Shown: positions 20,017-28,618, numbered from the stretch's first letter. The stretch: DNA of 64,000 nucleotides from Limimaricola cinnabarinus LL-001 (GCF_000466965.1 NZ_BATB01000004.1:62001-126000); one strand, 5' to 3'. The notes: generated by a model from the sequence alone, not told the origin. Program-made: numbers and translations.

Positions 20017-20508
20017 TCAGCTCGACGGGCGCGGTCCCACCGTGCCGTCGTCGTTTTCGCACAGCGGCGTGCCGCTGGAATCGCGCACCGGGTAGCCGCT
20101 CAGCGGCTCGGTGCGTTCGATCGAGAACAGGTAGCAGCCGTCGCCGTTCTGGAACACGGCCGAGGGAGGGGTTCCGGGCAACAGGGCCCCCAGCACCACC
20201 GGCGGTGCCGAGACGTTTTCCTGCGGCGATGAGGCGACCACGGCGCCGGCTGCCGGTCGCGGTGCGACAGCGGCCTCGGTGACGGACGGCGCGGAGTTGG
20301 AAATCGGAGCGGTCGCAACCGGGGCCGGCGTCGAAAGGCGCGCAGAAGGCTGCGCCGCCGGCGTGGGGGCCGGGGCAGGCACGGGTGCAGGCGCAGGCGC
20401 GGGGAAGACCGGCGCGGGTTGCTCGACGGCCATGGTACCGACCTCCTCGCACGCGGTAAGCAGCGGCAGCAGCGCCAGCGCGGGCAACAGTCTGGACATT
20501 CTCGGCAT
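20017..20508 (-). CDS. small proline/alanine-rich lipoprotein, function unknown
   Basis: A 163-residue predicted lipoprotein. I chose the ATG at 20506-20508 because CCAGGAGAGA lies just upstream and because it gives a short signal MPRMSRLLPALALLPLLTAC with a lipobox (LTAC, Cys20). After Cys20 comes an alternating Ala/Pro spacer (about residues 30-55). The C-terminal third (about 110-163) is a compact segment with two Cys (GDGCYLFSIERTEPLSGYPV and GTPLCEND) that may pair. No named family is recognised. It lies between the M20 carbamoyl hydrolase and dihydropyrimidinase genes on the same strand, so it is probably co-expressed with pyrimidine catabolism, which is unexpected for a lipoprotein. 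Confidence 0.72.
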   Translation of the reverse strand: MPRMSRLLPALALLPLLTACEEVGTMAVEQPAPVFPAPAPAPVPAPAPTPAAQPSARLSTPAPVATAPISNSAPSVTEAAVAPRPAAGAVVASSPQENVSAPPVVLGALLPGTPPSAVFQNGDGCYLFSIERTEPLSGYPVRDSSGTPLCENDDGTVGPRPSS

Positions 20509-20591
20509 CGGTCTCTCCTGGAAAATTCGGCTTCCCGATCCAGAGAGGCTGGATGGGGGGCAGGTCAAGCCCCCTATGCGCCGGGATGACT

Positions 20592-21841
20592 TCACGATAC
20601 CACTTCCGCCGCCTCGATCACCGCGTGCAAAAGCACATCGGTGCCCTTGGTGGCCCAGTCCTGCGTGATGTCCTCGGCCTCATTGTGGCTCAGCCCGTCC
20701 TTGCAGGGACACATCACCATCGCCGTGGGCGCGACGCCTGCGACCCAGCAGGCGTCGTGCCCCGCGCCAGAGACGATGTCGCGATGCGCATGGCCCAGCC
20801 GCTCGGCGGCGGCGCGCACCATGGCGACGCACTCCGGATCGAAGGTGACGGGATCGAAATGGCCCACCGGCTCGATCTCGATCCCAAGACCCAGTTCCCG
20901 AGCGATCCGCTCGGCCTCGGCCTCGACCGCCGCGCGCATCGCGTCGAGCTTGGCCTGTTCAGGCGAGCGGATGTCGACGGTGAACACCGCGCGGCCGGGG
21001 ATCACGTTGCGCGAGTTGGGCCAGACATTGGCCTGTCCCACGGCCCCCACCGCGTCGGGCTGGTGCTCCATGGCGATGCGGTGCACGGCCTCGGTGATCC
21101 GCGCCATGCCGAGCCCGGCATTGACGCGCATGTGCATCGGCGTGGAGCCTGTATGGCTCTCCTTGCCGGTGAGTCGGATCTCCAGCCACCACAGCCCCTG
21201 CCCATGAGTGACGACGCCGATCTCCTTGCTCTCGGCTTCGAGGATCGGCCCCTGCTCGATATGCAGCTCGAACAGCGCATGCATCCGCCGTGCGCCGACC
21301 TCCTCATTGCCCTTCCAGCCGATCCGCTCAAGCTCGTCGCCAAAACGCTTTCCCTCCGCGTCCTCGCGCGCATAGGCCCAGTCGAGATCGTGTTGCCCGG
21401 CATGGACGCCAGAGGCCAGCATCGCGGGAGCGAAACGCGTGCCCTCCTCGTTGGTCCAGTTCACCACGACGATCGGACGGCGGGTTTCGATGGCCATGTC
21501 GTCGAGCGTACGGATGATCTCCAGACCACCGAGCACGCCGAGCACACCGTCATACTTGCCGCCCGTCGGCTGGGTGTCGAGATGCGAGCCCACATAGACC
21601 GGCAGCGCATCAGGGTCCCGCCCCTCGCGCCGCGCGAACATCGACCCCATGGCATCGACGCCCATCGACATTCCCGAAGCCGCGCACCACTCTGCGAACA
21701 ACTTGCGCCCTTCGGCATCAGCATCGGTGAGGCTTGGCGGTTGTTGCCGCCCGCCACGCCGGGGCCGATGCGGGCCATCTCCATCAGGCTGCTCCAGAGC
21801 CGCGCGCCGTCGATCCTGAGGTTCTCACCGGGTGCGGACAT
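20592..21841 (-). pseudogene. M20-family N-carbamoyl-beta-amino acid hydrolase (beta-ureidopropionase type), one 1-nt deletion
   Basis: The restored protein is about 416 residues. It starts MSAPGENLRIDGARLWSSLM and reaches GVAGGNNRQ, where the frame breaks near 21731; adding one C (CAAGCCCTC) gives NNRQALTDADAEGRKLFAEW and continues in the main frame to 20592. Visible motifs are VYVGSHLDTQPTGGKYDG (metal His/Asp), NWTNEEGTRF (catalytic Glu pair), LHIEQGP and SGAGHDACW, typical of Zn-dependent carbamoyl-amino-acid hydrolases such as allantoate amidohydrolase and beta-ureidopropionase. In this pyrimidine cluster the third pathway step, N-carbamoyl-beta-alanine to beta-alanine, CO2 and ammonia, is the best fit. 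It is divergent from rutR. Confidence 0.87.
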
Positions 21842-21892
21842 GTGGGTCTCCTTGACGCGCTGCGGGTCTCGGGGGGGGCCTGCGACTTCGAT

Positions 21893-21908
21893 TTGACCAC
21901 CCGGTAAA
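21893..21908. promoter_or_regulatory. RutR-type operator, site 1
   Basis: TTGACCA-CC-CGGTAAA is an imperfect palindrome closely resembling the RutR box known from Escherichia coli (TTGACCA-NN-TGGTCAA). The left half is identical and the right half matches 5 of 7. It lies between the divergent M20 hydrolase gene and rutR. A matching element occurs at 25817-25832. Confidence 0.65.
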
Positions 21909-22029
21909 ATTCACGCTATCAAAGTCCCGAAACCAGTCAAGGATCGCGTGCCCTTCGCCTCGCATCGATTACGAAACGCTGCGAAACGGGGCGGCGCCGG
22001 GTCGGGTTGCCCGTTCCACAGGACCATAC

Positions 22030-22653
22030 ATGACCGACAACCCCCCGCGCACGCGCATACAGGCCCGCAACAGGGCCACCATTCTCGAAGCGGCCTTGGA
22101 GGTCTTCGCCTCGCGCGGGTTTCGCGGCGCGACGCTCGACCGGATCGCGCAGACGGCCGGCCTGTCCAAACCCAACCTGCTCTACTATTTCCGCTCCAAG
22201 GAGGCGCTGCACCTCGCGATCCTCGAGGATTTGATGGATTTGTGGCTGGCACCCCTGCGCGAAATGGACCCGGAGGGCGAGCCGCGCGAGGAGATCCTGC
22301 GGTACATGCGGCGCAAGCTCGACATGAGCCGCCATCACCCACGCGAAAGCCGGCTCTTCGCCAACGAGATCCTGCAAGGCGCGCCGCGCGCGCGTCCCGT
22401 GATCGAGGGTGAGCTGAAATCATTGGTCGACGAGAAGGCCGCGGTGATCGCAGCGTGGTCGGAAACAGGCCGGATCGGGCCGGTCGATCCCCATCACCTG
22501 ATTTTCTCGGTCTGGGCGCTGACGCAGCATTATGCCGATTTCGACGTGCAGGTGCGCACCATCATGGGCGGCACCGATCCCTATCCCGCCGCCGAAGCCT
22601 GGCTCGAGCGGGTCATGGGCGCGGTGCTGGAACTGCCGCGCGCGGCGCCCTGA
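22030..22653 (+). CDS. rutR: TetR-family pyrimidine regulator RutR
   Basis: A 207-residue TetR protein. The N-terminal helix-turn-helix reads NRATILEAALEVFASRGFRG through LDRIAQTAGLSKPNLLYYFRSKEAL (about residues 14-60), and the C-terminal domain has the YcdC/RutR-type sequence with FANEILQGAP and IFSVWALTQHYADFDVQV. RutR binds uracil (and thymine in Escherichia coli) and derepresses pyrimidine degradation. It is divergent from the M20 hydrolase and next to preA, and two RutR-like boxes flank the cluster. An AGGA lies 6 bp before the ATG at 22030. Confidence 0.9.
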   Translation: MTDNPPRTRIQARNRATILEAALEVFASRGFRGATLDRIAQTAGLSKPNLLYYFRSKEALHLAILEDLMDLWLAPLREMDPEGEPREEILRYMRRKLDMSRHHPRESRLFANEILQGAPRARPVIEGELKSLVDEKAAVIAAWSETGRIGPVDPHHLIFSVWALTQHYADFDVQVRTIMGGTDPYPAAEAWLERVMGAVLELPRAAP

Positions 22654-22733
22654 TCCGTTGCCCCATTCTCGCAGGCGCCTTGCCCGCGCCCCGGCGGGGT
22701 GCCCCATGCCGCGCATGATGGACAGCGACGGCC

Positions 22734-24038
22734 CTACTCGGCCGCCTGTGCCATCGGGTTGTTGGGGTGGGTGGTCCAATCGGCGTGATCGGGCGAGACG
22801 ACCCGGCCGGTGCGCGGATCGACGCTGCCCGCCGACATCGGCACCATGTCGATGCAGTTCTCCACCGGACAGACATCGACGCACAGGTTGCAGGCCACGC
22901 ATTCCGCGTCGATCACCTCGAACATTCGGTCCGGCGTCATAGCGATCGCCTGATGGCTGGTGTCCTCGCAGGCGGCATAGCAGCGGCCGCACTTGATGCA
23001 GAGATCCTGATCGATCTTCGCCTTGGCGACGTAGTTGAGGTTGAGGTTCTTCCAATCGGTGACGTTGAGCACGGCCTTTCCGACGAAATCGGCGGTCGAG
23101 CGGTAGCCCTTCTCGTCCATCCAGTCCGACAGCCCCGCGCACATCTCCTCGACGATGCGAAAGCCATAGGTCATGGCGGCGGTGCAGACCTGCACGTTGC
23201 CCGCGCCCAGCACCATGAACTCGGCCGCGTCGCGCCATGTGGTGACACCGCCAATGCCCGAGATCGGCATCCCGCGCGTCGCCTCGTGCCGCGCGATCTC
23301 GGAGACCATCGACAGCGCGATCGGCTTGACCGCCGGGCCGCAATAGCCGCCATGGCTGCCCTTGCCGTCGATCGAGGGCTCGGGGCTGAAACTGTCGAGA
23401 TTGACGCTGGTGATCGAGTTGATCGTGTTGATCAGGCTCACCGCGTCGGCCCCACCGCGCCGCGCCGCCTCGGCGGGCTTGCGCACATCGGTGATGTTCG
23501 GCGTCAGCTTCACGATGACGGGCCGGTCGTAATACTGCTTGCACCAGCGCGCGACCATCTCGATGTATTCGGGGACCTGCCCGACCGCCGCGCCCATGCC
23601 GCGTTCGCTCATGCCATGCGGACAGCCGAAGTTGAGCTCGATGCCGTCCGCGTTCGTTTCCTCGACCCGTGGCAGAATCGCCTTCCACGCCGCCTCTTCG
23701 CAGGGCACCATGATCGAGGCGATCAGGGCCCGGTCGGGATAGTCGGCCTTGACCCGCGCCATCTCCTCGAGATTGGTCTCGAGGTCGCGGTCGGTGATCA
23801 GCTCGATGTTGTTGAGGCCCAGAAGCCGCCGATCGGCGCCGTAGATGGCGCCGTAGCGCGGGCCGTTGACGTTGACCACCGGCGGCCCCTCGGCCCCGAG
23901 GGTCTTCCAGACCACCCCGCCCCAACCGGCCTCGAAGGCACGGCGGACGTTGTATTCCTTGTCCGTAGGCGGCGCCGAGGCGAGCCAGAACGGGTTGGGG
24001 CTCTCGATGCCCAGGAACCGGGTGGTCAGGTCGGCCAT
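22734..24038 (-). CDS. preA: NAD-dependent dihydropyrimidine dehydrogenase subunit PreA
   Basis: A 434-residue subunit that reduces uracil/thymine to dihydropyrimidines with electrons from PreT. The N-terminal part is a dihydroorotate-dehydrogenase-like FMN barrel, with FLGIESPNPFWLASAPPTDK at the start, NFGCPHGMSERGMG near the expected active-site loop, and VKLTPNITD. The C-terminal part is a ferredoxin-like domain with two 4Fe-4S motifs, CIKCGRCYAACED and CVACNLCVDVCPVENC. The start has GGATGATGAG directly upstream. It lies 4 bp after the VOC gene and is the 3' end of the preT-VOC-preA operon. Confidence 0.95.
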   Translation of the reverse strand: MADLTTRFLGIESPNPFWLASAPPTDKEYNVRRAFEAGWGGVVWKTLGAEGPPVVNVNGPRYGAIYGADRRLLGLNNIELITDRDLETNLEEMARVKADYPDRALIASIMVPCEEAAWKAILPRVEETNADGIELNFGCPHGMSERGMGAAVGQVPEYIEMVARWCKQYYDRPVIVKLTPNITDVRKPAEAARRGGADAVSLINTINSITSVNLDSFSPEPSIDGKGSHGGYCGPAVKPIALSMVSEIARHEATRGMPISGIGGVTTWRDAAEFMVLGAGNVQVCTAAMTYGFRIVEEMCAGLSDWMDEKGYRSTADFVGKAVLNVTDWKNLNLNYVAKAKIDQDLCIKCGRCYAACEDTSHQAIAMTPDRMFEVIDAECVACNLCVDVCPVENCIDMVPMSAGSVDPRTGRVVSPDHADWTTHPNNPMAQAAE

Positions 24039-24042
24039 CTCA

Positions 24043-24429
24043 TCATCCTTCCGGTGGTGTGGCGTGTATCACGACGGTGTTGCCCTCGCTGTCGAGGAAC
24101 ATCGCGAAGCGCTCGGTATCGCTCCAGGGAAGCTCGGTGGGGTTCATCAGAAAGCGCACCCCCTCGCCCTTCAAACGCTCGGTCTCGGCATCGACATCGG
24201 CGCATTCCAGATAGAGCGCCGGCACCTCCTCGGAGTAGCGGACCTCCTGGCGGCGCGCGAACTGGATCTTGGTCTGGGTGTCGGGCAGCTTCATCATGAT
24301 CATGCGCCAGTCGTCGTCGAGATCGGCGTCGAGCGCGACCTCCATGCCGATCCTGTCGCGGTAGAAGGCCAGCGCGCGGTCCTGATCGTCGACCGGAAGC
24401 GGCAGAATGAAAATGCCCGTGAATGCCAT
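24043..24429 (-). CDS. VOC (glyoxalase/bleomycin-resistance fold) family protein
   Basis: A 128-residue single VOC domain. It opens MAFTGIFILPLPVDDQDRAL, the usual beta-alpha-beta beginning, and ends MFLDSEGNTVVIHATP with the family's D.EGN motif. It has 4-bp gaps to both preT and preA, so it is firmly inside the operon. No enzyme of the reductive pyrimidine pathway is known to me that needs a VOC protein, so it may handle a toxic side product or a modified ligand; that is a guess. The function is not assigned. Confidence 0.85.
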   Translation of the reverse strand: MAFTGIFILPLPVDDQDRALAFYRDRIGMEVALDADLDDDWRMIMMKLPDTQTKIQFARRQEVRYSEEVPALYLECADVDAETERLKGEGVRFLMNPTELPWSDTERFAMFLDSEGNTVVIHATPPEG

Positions 24430-24433
24430 TTTA

Positions 24434-25762
24434 TTAATCCGTCAGTGTGCCGTGAATGTCTTCGGCGGCATCCCGACCCTGCGCCACAGCCGTAACGGTC
24501 AGGTCGTCGCCCCCCACCCCACAGTCTCCACCGGCCCAGACCTTGTCCATATCGGTGCGTCCACTACCCTGCGTCACAACTTTTCCACGTACGGTTTTCA
24601 ACCCGCTCGCGTCGCCGAGGCGTTGACCAACGGCACGGAACATCTGATCCGCCGGCAGGGTGAAACGGTCGCCGGTGGGCGCCAGCCCCTCGGATCCCTC
24701 GCCCATCCGCTCGAACACCACGCCGCTCAGACGTCCCTCACCCTCGACCGCCACGGGCGCGGCTTCGAAGATCAGCCGGACGCCGCGCTGCGCGGCGAGA
24801 TCCTGCTCGAACCGGCTCGCGCCCATGCGCTCCCGCGCGCGGCGATAGACCAGCGTCACGGTCTCGGCCCCCAGCCCCTTGGCCTGCACCGCGCAGTCGA
24901 TCGCCGTCATGCCGCCACCGATCACCACCACGTCGCGGCCGATCGGCAGCGTCGAGAGATCCTCGCACTGGCGCAGCGCCGAGATGAAGGTGACGGCGTC
25001 GTGCATCCCCTCGACCTTAGGGCCATCGAGGCCCAGCGCGTTGACGCCCGACAGGCCGATACCAAGGAACACCGCGTCATATTCGTCCCGAAGCGTCTCC
25101 AGCGTGATCTCGCCTCCGAGCCATTGGCCGTGGCGCAGTTCGATGCCGCCGATCTCCATGATCCATGCCGCCTCGCGCGCCGCGAACTCATCGACCGACT
25201 TGTAGGCGGCGATGCCGTATTCGTTGAGCCCGCCGGGTTTCGGCGCACCCTCGAAGATCACCACGTCATGCCCGTGCCGCGCCAGCCGGTGCGCGCAGGA
25301 CAGCCCCGCGGGGCCCGCCCCCACCACCGCCACGCGCTTGCCGGTGCGGGCTGCGCGGGTGAAGGGATGGCCCTGCCGCGCCATCAGGCTGTCCGTGGCG
25401 TGGCGTTGCAACAGCCCGATCTGCACCGGCTTGCCCTCGGCGGCCTCGCGGACGCAGGCGCCCTCGCAGAGCACCTCGGTCGGGCAGACCCGGGCGCACA
25501 TGCCACCCAGAATGTTCGCCTCGAAAATCTCGCGCGCCGCAGTTTCCGGGCGCCCGGCCTGAATCTCGCGGATGAAGAGCGGGATGTCGATCTCGGTGGG
25601 ACAGGCGGTGACGCAAGGCGCATCATGGCAGAAATAGCAGCGATCCGCGGCCACCCGCGCCTCGTGCGCGCTCAGCGGCGAGTGCAGGTCCGCGAAGTTC
25701 CGTGCCAGCGTATCGGCAGGCAAGCGACCGGCGACCGGTCCGGTCTGTGGCTGGGCAGGCAT
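24434..25762 (-). CDS. preT: NAD(P)-dependent dihydropyrimidine dehydrogenase subunit PreT
   Basis: A 442-residue flavoprotein that passes electrons from NAD(P)H to PreA. The N-terminal iron-sulfur part has RCYFCHDAPCVTACPTEIDI and CARVCPTEVLCEGACV. Next come the FAD motif VAVVGAGPAGLSCA (about 144-157) and the NAD(P) motif VVVIGGGMTAID (about 271-282), and GGDCGVGGDDL near the C-terminus is the second FAD contact. This is the glutamate-synthase-small-subunit-like architecture of PreT. A GGGGGAC lies upstream of the ATG. It leads the preT-VOC-preA operon and faces the aminotransferase gene across a 156-bp divergent region containing a RutR-like box. Confidence 0.95.
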   Translation of the reverse strand: MPAQPQTGPVAGRLPADTLARNFADLHSPLSAHEARVAADRCYFCHDAPCVTACPTEIDIPLFIREIQAGRPETAAREIFEANILGGMCARVCPTEVLCEGACVREAAEGKPVQIGLLQRHATDSLMARQGHPFTRAARTGKRVAVVGAGPAGLSCAHRLARHGHDVVIFEGAPKPGGLNEYGIAAYKSVDEFAAREAAWIMEIGGIELRHGQWLGGEITLETLRDEYDAVFLGIGLSGVNALGLDGPKVEGMHDAVTFISALRQCEDLSTLPIGRDVVVIGGGMTAIDCAVQAKGLGAETVTLVYRRARERMGASRFEQDLAAQRGVRLIFEAAPVAVEGEGRLSGVVFERMGEGSEGLAPTGDRFTLPADQMFRAVGQRLGDASGLKTVRGKVVTQGSGRTDMDKVWAGGDCGVGGDDLTVTAVAQGRDAAEDIHGTLTD

Positions 25763-25816
25763 GTGGCGTCCCCCGTGGCGGCATTCCGTTTCCCCGAGCC
25801 TGACACGGTTTCATTT

Positions 25817-25832
25817 TTTATCAAACGGTAAA
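25817..25832. promoter_or_regulatory. RutR-type operator, site 2
   Basis: TTTATCA-AA-CGGTAAA shares the exact right half (CGGTAAA) and the half-site spacing with site 1 at 21893-21908. It lies in the 156-bp region between divergent preT and the class III aminotransferase gene and probably controls both. Confidence 0.58.
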
Positions 25833-25918
25833 TTTTGTGCGATCCGCGAATCCGGTTTTCCTTGACCGCCGGCAGGCGCCGCGCAGAGTGGGGGCGACAT
25901 CCCCCAGCGAGGCCCGCC

Positions 25919-27298
25919 ATGGAAGACCTGATGCACAACGACCCCGCCCGCGTCATCGAGGCCGACCGGGCCCATGTCTGGCACCACATGATCCAGCACC
26001 GTGCGCTGGAGACCACCGATCCGCGCATCATCGTCGAGGGGCGCGGCATGCGGGTGTGGGACATCACCGGCAAGGAGCATCTCGACGCTGTTTCGGGCGG
26101 CGTGTGGACTGTCAATGTCGGCTACGGGCGGACGCGCATCGCCGACGCGGTGCGCGAGCAGTTGGTGAAGATGTGCTACTTCGCGGGCGCGCAGGGCTCG
26201 GTGCCCGGCGCACGTTTCGCCGAGGCGCTGATCGGAAAGATGCCGGGGCTTTCCCGCGTCTACTTCGCCAATTCCGGCTCGGAGGCCAACGAGAAAGCCT
26301 TCAAGATGGTGCGCCAGATCAGCCACAAGCACCACGGCGGTCGCAAGTCGAAGATCCTCTACCGCGAGCGCGATTACCACGGCACCACCATCGCCTGCCT
26401 CTCGGCAGGCGGACAATTGGAACGTAACGCGCAATACGGCCCGTTTGTTCCTGAATTCGTGATGGTGCCGCATTGCCTCGAATACCGCGCGCAGGACGGG
26501 CTCGCGGGCGAGGAATACGGGGTCCGGGCCGCCGAGGCGATCGAGGAGGTGATCCTGCGCGAGGGTCCCGATACGGTGGGCGCGCTGTGCCTCGAGCCGA
26601 TCACGGCGGGCGGTGGCATCATCGTGCCGCCCAAGGGCTATTGGGAGAAGGTGCAGGAGATCTGCCGCAAATACGACATCCTGCTGCATATCGACGAGGT
26701 GGTCTGCGGCATGGGGCGCACCGGCACGTGGTTCGGCTACCAGCAGTTCGGGGTGCAGCCCGACATCGTCACCATGGCCAAGGGCGTGGCCTCTGGTTAT
26801 GCCGCGATCTCGTGCTGCGTCACCACCGAGGCCGTGTTCGAGAGGTTCAAGGACGCCTCGGATCCGATGGCGCATTTCCGCGACATCTCGACCTTCGGCG
26901 GCTGCACCTCCGGCCCCGTCGCGGCGCTGGAGAACCTCGCGATCCTCGAGGAGGAGAACCTGCTCGAAAACTCGACCCGCATGGGGGCCTACCTGCATGA
27001 CGGGCTGTCGGCGTTGATGGATAAGCACGCGCTGATCGGCGACGTGCGCGGCATGGGGCTTTTCGCCGGGGCCGAGCTGGTGGTGGATCGAGACACGCGC
27101 GAGCCCGCGTCCGAAAAGCTGGTGCAGGCGGTCGTGGCCGACTGCCTCAAGCAAGGCGTGATCATCGGTGCCACCAACCGTTCGGTCCCGGGCTTCAACA
27201 ACGTGCTCCTGTTCGCGCCCGCGCTGATCGCCGGGAAGGCCGCGATCGACGAGATCCTCGGCGCGGTGGATGGCGCACTGGGCCGGGCCGCAGGCTAG
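25919..27298 (+). CDS. class III omega-aminotransferase, taurine-pyruvate / beta-alanine type
   Basis: A 459-residue PLP enzyme. The N-terminal region (WHHMIQHRALETTDPRIIVE and AVSGGVWTVNVGYGR) is very close to taurine-pyruvate aminotransferases. SGSEANEKAFKM is the phosphate-contact motif, DEVVCGMGRTG the PLP-ring Asp region, and TMAKGVASGYA carries the Schiff-base Lys288. As it faces preT under a shared RutR-like site, beta-alanine (or 3-aminoisobutyrate) to the semialdehyde is the likely physiological reaction, with taurine the alternative. ATG 25919 is preferred over 25931; both are preceded by weak sites. Confidence 0.88.
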   Translation: MEDLMHNDPARVIEADRAHVWHHMIQHRALETTDPRIIVEGRGMRVWDITGKEHLDAVSGGVWTVNVGYGRTRIADAVREQLVKMCYFAGAQGSVPGARFAEALIGKMPGLSRVYFANSGSEANEKAFKMVRQISHKHHGGRKSKILYRERDYHGTTIACLSAGGQLERNAQYGPFVPEFVMVPHCLEYRAQDGLAGEEYGVRAAEAIEEVILREGPDTVGALCLEPITAGGGIIVPPKGYWEKVQEICRKYDILLHIDEVVCGMGRTGTWFGYQQFGVQPDIVTMAKGVASGYAAISCCVTTEAVFERFKDASDPMAHFRDISTFGGCTSGPVAALENLAILEEENLLENSTRMGAYLHDGLSALMDKHALIGDVRGMGLFAGAELVVDRDTREPASEKLVQAVVADCLKQGVIIGATNRSVPGFNNVLLFAPALIAGKAAIDEILGAVDGALGRAAG

Positions 27299-27379
27299 GT
27301 CGCCCTTGACCGATAGGGGGTGGCGGCGGTTTCCTGAACCCCCGCCACCTTGATCGGCGGGCCAACCGGGAGACCCGCC

Positions 27380-27739
27380 ATGCCTCGCTTTCTCGTCCAT
27401 ATCCACACCGGCCCCGCCGATGCCAACAAGGCGACGCTGGGCTGCCTCGTCGCCCTTGCCGCCGCCCGCAAGGGGCACGACGTGACCGTGTTTCTCGCGG
27501 GCGACGGGGTGCACCTGCTCGCCCCCGCCCATGCCGGGATCGAGGGCGAGGGCACGGGCCGCCTGTCGGAGCATCTCACCGCGCTTTCGGAGATGGGCGT
27601 CCGGTTTCGCGTCTCGGGCCTCTCGGCCAAGGCGCGCGGCTATGACGAGACGCTGCTCGAAGGCCATGCGGCCGAGTTCGCCATGCCCGACGCGCTGATC
27701 GACCTCGCGCAGGCCGCCGACACGGTGCTCTGCTACTGA
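27380..27739 (+). CDS. DsrE-family protein
   Basis: A 119-residue single DsrE/DsrF-like domain (MPRFLVHIHTGPADANKATL, then HDVTVFLAGDGVHLL). Members include sulfur-relay proteins that use a conserved Cys; here the only Cys residues are in GCLVALAAA near the start and VLCY at the end, so a sulfur-carrier role is not obvious. The start has CGGGAGAC upstream. It begins 81 bp after the aminotransferase, same strand, and is probably co-transcribed with it. If the aminotransferase acts on taurine, a sulfur link would make sense; that is speculation. Confidence 0.8.
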   Translation: MPRFLVHIHTGPADANKATLGCLVALAAARKGHDVTVFLAGDGVHLLAPAHAGIEGEGTGRLSEHLTALSEMGVRFRVSGLSAKARGYDETLLEGHAAEFAMPDALIDLAQAADTVLCY

Positions 27740-27844
27740 TCCCAACATGTGAAACCGCCGTCCAAAATATGGCCCCACCTCTTGTAAAGGGCGCGGATCG
27801 GGTGACAGTCTGCCGTCACCGCGAAACAGCAGTGAGTGAACCAG

Positions 27845-28618
27845 ATGACGGGCGCAGACGCGATTCATCCCGACCTCAAGGAAGCGTCGGTCTTCGTGAC
27901 AGGCGGTGCCAGCGGCATCGGCGCCGCACTGGTCGAGGGGTTCTTGCGGCAAGGCGCGCGGGTGGCCTTCTATGACCGCGCCGATGCGAGCGCCACGGTC
28001 GAGGAGATGGAGGCCCGCACCGGCAACCGCCCGCTCTTCTTGCAAGGCGACGTGACCGACACACCCGCGTTGATGGCCGCGATCGACACGGCGGCCACCA
28101 CGCATGGCCCTGTCACGGTGCTGGTCTCGAACGCCGCCGACGACACCCGCCACGACGCGCAGGCGCTGACAGAGGCCGAATGGGACGCCTGCCTCGCGGT
28201 CAATCTCAAGCCCTATTTTTTCGCCGCCCAGAAGGTCGCGCCGATGATGGAGGCGGCGGGCGGCGGTGCGATCGTCAACATGTCCTCGGGCAGTTATCTC
28301 ATGGGAGTACCGCGCCTGTCGGCCTATGTCGCCTCCAACGCCGCGATCATGGGGATGACCCGCAGCCTCGCGCGTGAATGGGGCGGGCGCGGCATCCGCG
28401 TCAACGCCGTGGCGCCCGGCTGGGTGATGACCGAACGGCAAAAGACCCTCTGGGCGACGCCCGAGGGCGTGGAGAAGCACCGCCAGAGCCAGTGCCTGCC
28501 CGAACTGATGCACCCCGAGGATCTCGTGGGCGGCGTGCTGTTCCTGACCTCGAACGCCGCGCGGATGATGACCAGCCAGATGCTGGTGATCGACGCGGGC
28601 GTGAGCGTGACGGGATGA
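27845..28618 (+). CDS. SDR-family oxidoreductase, probable sugar 1-dehydrogenase, with altered YxxxK motif
   Basis: A 257-residue classical short-chain dehydrogenase with VFVTGGASGIG (about 16-26) for NAD(P) and the NAAD motif. It also has Asn120, a serine in NMSSGSYL (near 148) and Tyr161. The position of the catalytic Lys is Asn165 (AYVASNAAIMG), codon AAC. As first gene of the DgoK-DgoA-lactonase-epimerase operon it should oxidise galactose or a related aldose to the lactone. I chose ATG 27845 over GTG 27836. Its stop overlaps the next ATG (28615-28618). Because this assembly has many base errors, the K to N change could be an artefact, but it is a substitution rather than an indel. Confidence 0.84.
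   Translation: MTGADAIHPDLKEASVFVTGGASGIGAALVEGFLRQGARVAFYDRADASATVEEMEARTGNRPLFLQGDVTDTPALMAAIDTAATTHGPVTVLVSNAADDTRHDAQALTEAEWDACLAVNLKPYFFAAQKVAPMMEAAGGGAIVNMSSGSYLMGVPRLSAYVASNAAIMGMTRSLAREWGGRGIRVNAVAPGWVMTERQKTLWATPEGVEKHRQSQCLPELMHPEDLVGGVLFLTSNAARMMTSQMLVIDAGVSVTG

Noticed and set aside
25811-28513. A 900-codon minus-strand frame
   Set aside because: It lies opposite the aminotransferase, DsrE and SDR genes and has no recognisable domain.
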